From Gamsiella multidivaricata (taxonomy: Eukaryota > Mortierellomycota > Mortierellomycetes > Mortierellales > Mortierellaceae): a stretch of DNA of 64,000 bases. Positions 59,991 through 64,000 of this stretch are shown one piece after another (position 1 is the stretch's first letter; every line of letters starts with the position of its first letter). The notes beneath the pieces are model-generated. The model saw only the letters and a program-made list of their open reading frames with translations. It ran no database searches and had not been told where the DNA came from. A program made the translations under genes and the position numbers. The DNA lies in NCBI RefSeq assembly GCF_025024155.1, contig NW_026251724.1, positions 434,001-498,000 of the forward strand, read 5' to 3'.

Positions 59991-61381
59991 ATTCTACTAA
60001 CATTTCAGCTATGGGTCACATTAGAGAATCGTTCCTGCATTGAGGACCCAAGGAGGCTGAAAGACAATATGGAGGATGCATAATCTGGGAAGCAAATGAC
60101 GCAGTCCAACGGCCAGCTTGTTTGTTATCCTCTCCTCTTTTCCCATCCCTCAACTCCTCGGCCTCTTCACGCTACCATTTGCGGCCATTTTGGGCACATT
60201 CTGGCCTATTCTGAATAGATCTGTGATACAATGCGACGACGTCGCTAAAATGACATTCGACACGATTGGTTGGATGCGATTGTATTGTACACCCTTTCTC
60301 ATCCCTCGCATGCTCCTGTGTTCAGTTTAAGTCTGCTCGTGACGTGATCGCATGCCGACTGGTGACCACGAGGAGCATAGGATAGGAGCAATATGATGCA
60401 GACGAAACACGAAGCAAGCTCCCGGGAACCAGGAGTAAAATGAACGAAAAGACCTTTTGGCTATCAGGTAATAAAGGAGGCGCAGAGCTGCCATCTACCG
60501 CAAGACAAAAGAATAGAGCATTAATGATTAACAAAAGGCACGGAGACATTACAAGGTCGTTTGCTCCTTTCTGATATCTGATGCTAATGGCAGGGAAGCA
60601 CAAGAGCAAGAATCAGATGAAGAGCCAGGAGACGCGCCAGATCAGGCGAAGTGGAGTGCAATGTAGTGCAGCGAATGGAAATGGCCGCGCAAGTTGGCGG
60701 CAAAGGTGCAAAGCGTAAGGCGGGAAGGGAATGGAATGCCAATTAGCGCTGGATACACAGAGAGTGCACAGACAAGGAATGGAGCCGATACATCCGAAAC
60801 ATGTGTAAGGACCCTGCTACCATGCGATGAAACCATAAATCATATGCTGAACAGACCTAGCTCCTCCCATTGGACAAAAAGGGACGCGACTTGACCTGTG
60901 CACGCTGCATGCACTCAGTGCCATTCATCACCTTCGGAAGACTCATTCATTCTTCTTCTGCTCCTCATCTCCATTGTTGTGCATCCCTCATCCACATTCT
61001 CCATCCGCTCCCTCGTTTGCTCGCTCCCTTACTCATTCTCTCTGCCGAACACACGGTAGCCTTGGTCCTTTGTCCCACTGCAGTAGCAGCGCATTTGTCA
61101 CTCGTGCCATCATGTCTTTGGCCCGATATACATGACAGAACCGCCTTATTTTCCATTGAACCTGCCCCGCAAGCGCCCATTGACGAGCATAGCACTCAGC
61201 ACCAGGAACAACCGTATTATCTCCCCCCCTCTCCCTTTTTACTCCCCTGTCTTCCGCTCAGCCGAAATCAAAAAAGATCAACTCGAATCCTGTACATCGC
61301 ACCGCACCGACTCCTCATTCCCTACACGCAACGTATCCCGTTCTGTAAGACCAAGGACACATCATTGGTCACTTTCACATA
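59991..61381. other. Spacer upstream of the four-TM protein gene
   Basis: About 1.4 kb without a supported gene. It contains GAATGGAA- and GGCAAAGG-like purine stretches (60640-60740) and a C/T-rich promoter-like region (60950-61240). Confidence 0.5.
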
Positions 61382-64000
61382 ATGAGTATCAGTCTAGCCA
61401 GGATTCTTATGGGCGCACTCTGGATCCAGGCAGTGAGTTGAAAAAAGCTCGGGACACCTCTTGCGCAAACATCCACTTTATGATATACTTGTACAGCATC
61501 ATTAACAGCCTTCGACTTATTTCTCGCCACGCATAGGCAATGCTCCTGGTACTGACTTCAATATTAGCAGACTCAAATGCTTGGGTGGGGGCGATTGTGT
61601 CAAGTGTTGGGTTTTTCTTTGTCGTCCTTGGTATCGCTGCAGCACATAGGCGACGTATCGGCTATCTTTATTGTGTAAGTACCGCAGAGCACCTCAACCG
61701 ATCCTCATCGCTCGTATGAGATGCTGTGCCATTAATACCCATTAGAACATCTTTTTAGTACGCAACAGTGATTGGCCTCTGGGAGATTTTCGCAATAGCA
61801 CACATCTTGGTTATCTGTGGACTGGTTGCATTACCACCGACATTGGTAAACGCTGTTACTGTCATTGGCCAGAAAATTGTGAAGAACCCTTCGGATGCTA
61901 TGAAGATCGTCGTACCGCTGCTCTATGGGGTTCAATGGGGCGGATGGTGTATCACACTGGTCTGCCTCGTTTCACTGCGCTTGGCGACGCGGCGTGCGGA
62001 GACAGGTTCGGCCGTCCAAGGTCCAAAGCGATCACATCCTCTGGAAATGAATTGCAGTCAAGCTAGTCTTAGCAGTAACCCCAGGATGCCCCAGCATTTC
62101 CTCAACTTCCGGCAGTCGGTAATTGCGCCTATTGGGGGAACTTCAGCAAGAGGTATGACGCATGGCGGGTGCACCGTATCTGCCCCGCCTTCACAGACAA
62201 AGAATATTAGCGGCGACGAAGAACATTCATCGTTTAGAACGTACAAGGGCAAGGAGTCGATCACGCGTCAGTGCCCTAGTAGTATCGATCTTCGAGCGCC
62301 AGAGAGGGCCTGGCCAACGAGAGATAGGCGATCCAGTTCTGGCAGCAATGCAATTTATTTTCCAAACAACCGGAGGATATCACAGGTCGTTGTTACGTTC
62401 AGCGATGAAATGTACGATGGCCAGGAACAGCATCAACCGCATTCGCTTATCCAACCGCACTCAGTTTATCCACCACAGTCCATCCGACAATCCCTAGCAG
62501 AACCCAGTCAACAGCCAAAGCTGGAGTCGGCCATGATCTACATTAACGACCCTAACTACCAGGCAAAGACAGGGCCGGAGGGTACATCGAGTGGCAGTAA
62601 CAGCAGGAAGAAAAGCGAAGTTTTCATTCTGAGCCTTTCAGCTTCCGGAGAATCACTTTCAGACATGATCTTCAAGCCATCACTACTGAATGGTGACCAG
62701 GCATCGGGCACCTTAAAGGCGACATATAGCTTGCGTTCTACGCAGCATCTAGAAACTGCTGGAGCAGCTCGACACCGAGTCAAGGGCGAGATGCCTAACC
62801 CTGCAAGGATCCGGAGCACCGCCACGAAAACGTCCCTGACGCTATCGTCTGACTCTTCGTCTTCGGAACTTTCTGCATTGTCGAATGGCTCAACGTCTGA
62901 CGGCGAAGATTTCGAACAGGATTTGACGGCGACGAATGCCACGCTTAAAGTGAGAACGGAAGAGGCTACTACTCGGCGTCCAGACAATGCCTTTGAAGGA
63001 CTTACGGTGGTTTCGGTGACACCGCTCAATATTATACCCAAAGACCAACCTCGACCTTCTAGCGAGCCATTCATTGCGTTTTCGTCTAAATCGCCAGCAA
63101 CAGCAACTCCACATGAGGATATCACTTCATCGATACCGCCCAAGCGCGTTCGCGACGCTCAGCAACTCGTTTCACAACCTGGGCTTCAGACTACGCAGGA
63201 AGAACAGGATATTAAACAGCGATTCTCGTTTCCGCCATCCGATTGTGCTGATGAGCTAAGCGAGCCTCCACCACAAATGCAGCCCAATTCTTCAGATTCT
63301 TCAAATTCGTTGTCCTCGCTTTCATCCCTCACATCCCTGTCGCAGATAACCAGACACCAGAACTTATCTGAAGGGCGCCCTCGCCACGAACATTCAACCC
63401 TCGAACCTATTCCCTGTGATAACCGCGCTGGTAGCCAGACTTCAGAACCGATATTTGCATCCTCATGTTCATTCTCTATAGCATCGATATCAACACCACA
63501 ACCTAATCCAGCATCTCCATTCTCCGTATCAACGTCTTTTCCAGCAGCACCGCCTCTTGTTTCAACAACAACGACAACGACATTGGCCTCACTCGCGACT
63601 GCAACATCCACCATTGGCCCTCGACCAAAATCAAGTATTGTGTCTTTACCTCATTTTTGGCGCAACCGTTCCAACTCGTCTTCATCGTCTTCTTTGGGCG
63701 GTGATAATTCAAATCCGTCTCTGTCTTCGTTTTCGCAAAGCTACCTCGTCAATACATTTTCGAAAAAAAAGAAGCCCATCATTCCTACGATAGTTATTCA
63801 CCCGGACGAGGAAGATGACGAACCACCACGGGTGTTGACCCAAAAGGATATTGATTATCTTTCGACCATGCCTCCCCCGCCTCTCCGGCTATTGGTGCAA
63901 CCATGGGATGAGCTTTGCGAGGAGGACGAGTATTATGAGAACATGATGAAGGATGGATACGCGTACGACGATCAATATTACCATAATCATCCAGAGATGT
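61382..64000 (+). CDS. Four-TM membrane protein with long Ser-rich cytoplasmic tail, 3' partial
   Basis: Exons 61382-61432, 61537-61674 and 61759 to the window edge join in frame with no stop; about 810 codons are visible. Residues 1-140 carry four hydrophobic segments: MGALWIQAAMLLVLTSIL, WVGAIVSSVGFFFVVLGIA, ATVIGLWEIFAIAHILVICG and VVPLLYGVQWGGWCITLVCL. The Arg/His-rich loop AHRRRIG separates the second and third. The rest is a disordered tail rich in Ser, Thr and Gln, with runs such as SSDSSNSLSSLSSLTSLS. Toward the edge the sequence is more ordered and acidic (PIIPTIVIHPDEEDDEPP; YYENMMKDGYAYDDQYYH). The topology recalls tetraspan sensors or cell-wall-stress proteins, but no family motif confirms this. 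The start is the first ATG of a frame with good donor and acceptor sites. Confidence 0.75.

Overview
This is a fungal nuclear window. The genes carry many short spliceosomal introns (about 40-260 bp, GT-AG with two probable GC-AG cases), Ser/Pro/Gln-rich tails, dense microsatellites and isolated tRNA genes. Several families (a Sel1-repeat protein with a conserved 'HHVDGQNIVYWEDIEQVF' leader, a nuclease-like accessory protein, MULE and LINE remnants) resemble what I know from Mortierellomycota/Mucoromycota. I infer a Mortierella-like organism; no marker gene here proves it.

Layout. Positions 1-16.5 kb are a conserved housekeeping block: the start of a calponin-homology (actin-binding) protein, inorganic pyrophosphatase, the proteasome ubiquitin receptor Rpn10, cytosolic methionyl-tRNA synthetase, a large coiled-coil protein and a PH-domain protein. 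Positions 16.5-27 kb are gene-poor: simple repeats, one tRNA-Lys, a Tvp38/TMEM64 (VTT/DedA) membrane protein, a Sel1-repeat protein, and a second, truncated copy of the Tvp38 promoter plus exon 1. Positions 27-41 kb hold a GH85 endo-beta-N-acetylglucosaminidase, a large F-box protein, an MFS carboxylate-type transporter and a START-domain lipid-transfer protein.

Positions 41.4-48.5 kb form a transposon island. It has a perfect inverted pair of tRNA-Lys genes, a 5'-truncated LINE with a 16-bp target-site duplication, a frameshifted MULE transposase with FAR1 and SWIM motifs, an adjacent Ulp1-like protease reading frame, and a nuclease-like gene broken by a TAG and a frameshift. Positions 49-58 kb return to ordinary genes: an aldo/keto reductase, a long protein with an unfamiliar duplicated W-HPDP domain, and a glycerol-3-phosphate acyltransferase. 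Positions 59-60 kb hold a decayed DDE transposase, and the right edge carries the start of a four-TM protein with a long Ser-rich tail.

The genes do not form one pathway or cluster. Local themes are protein turnover (Rpn10, F-box, ENGase) and membrane lipids (START protein, acyltransferase, Tvp38-type protein). I found no CRISPR array, rRNA or convincing novel operon-like system. The most unusual items are the tRNA palindrome, the nested dead elements, the duplicated Tvp38 5' end and the duplicated W-HPDP domain.
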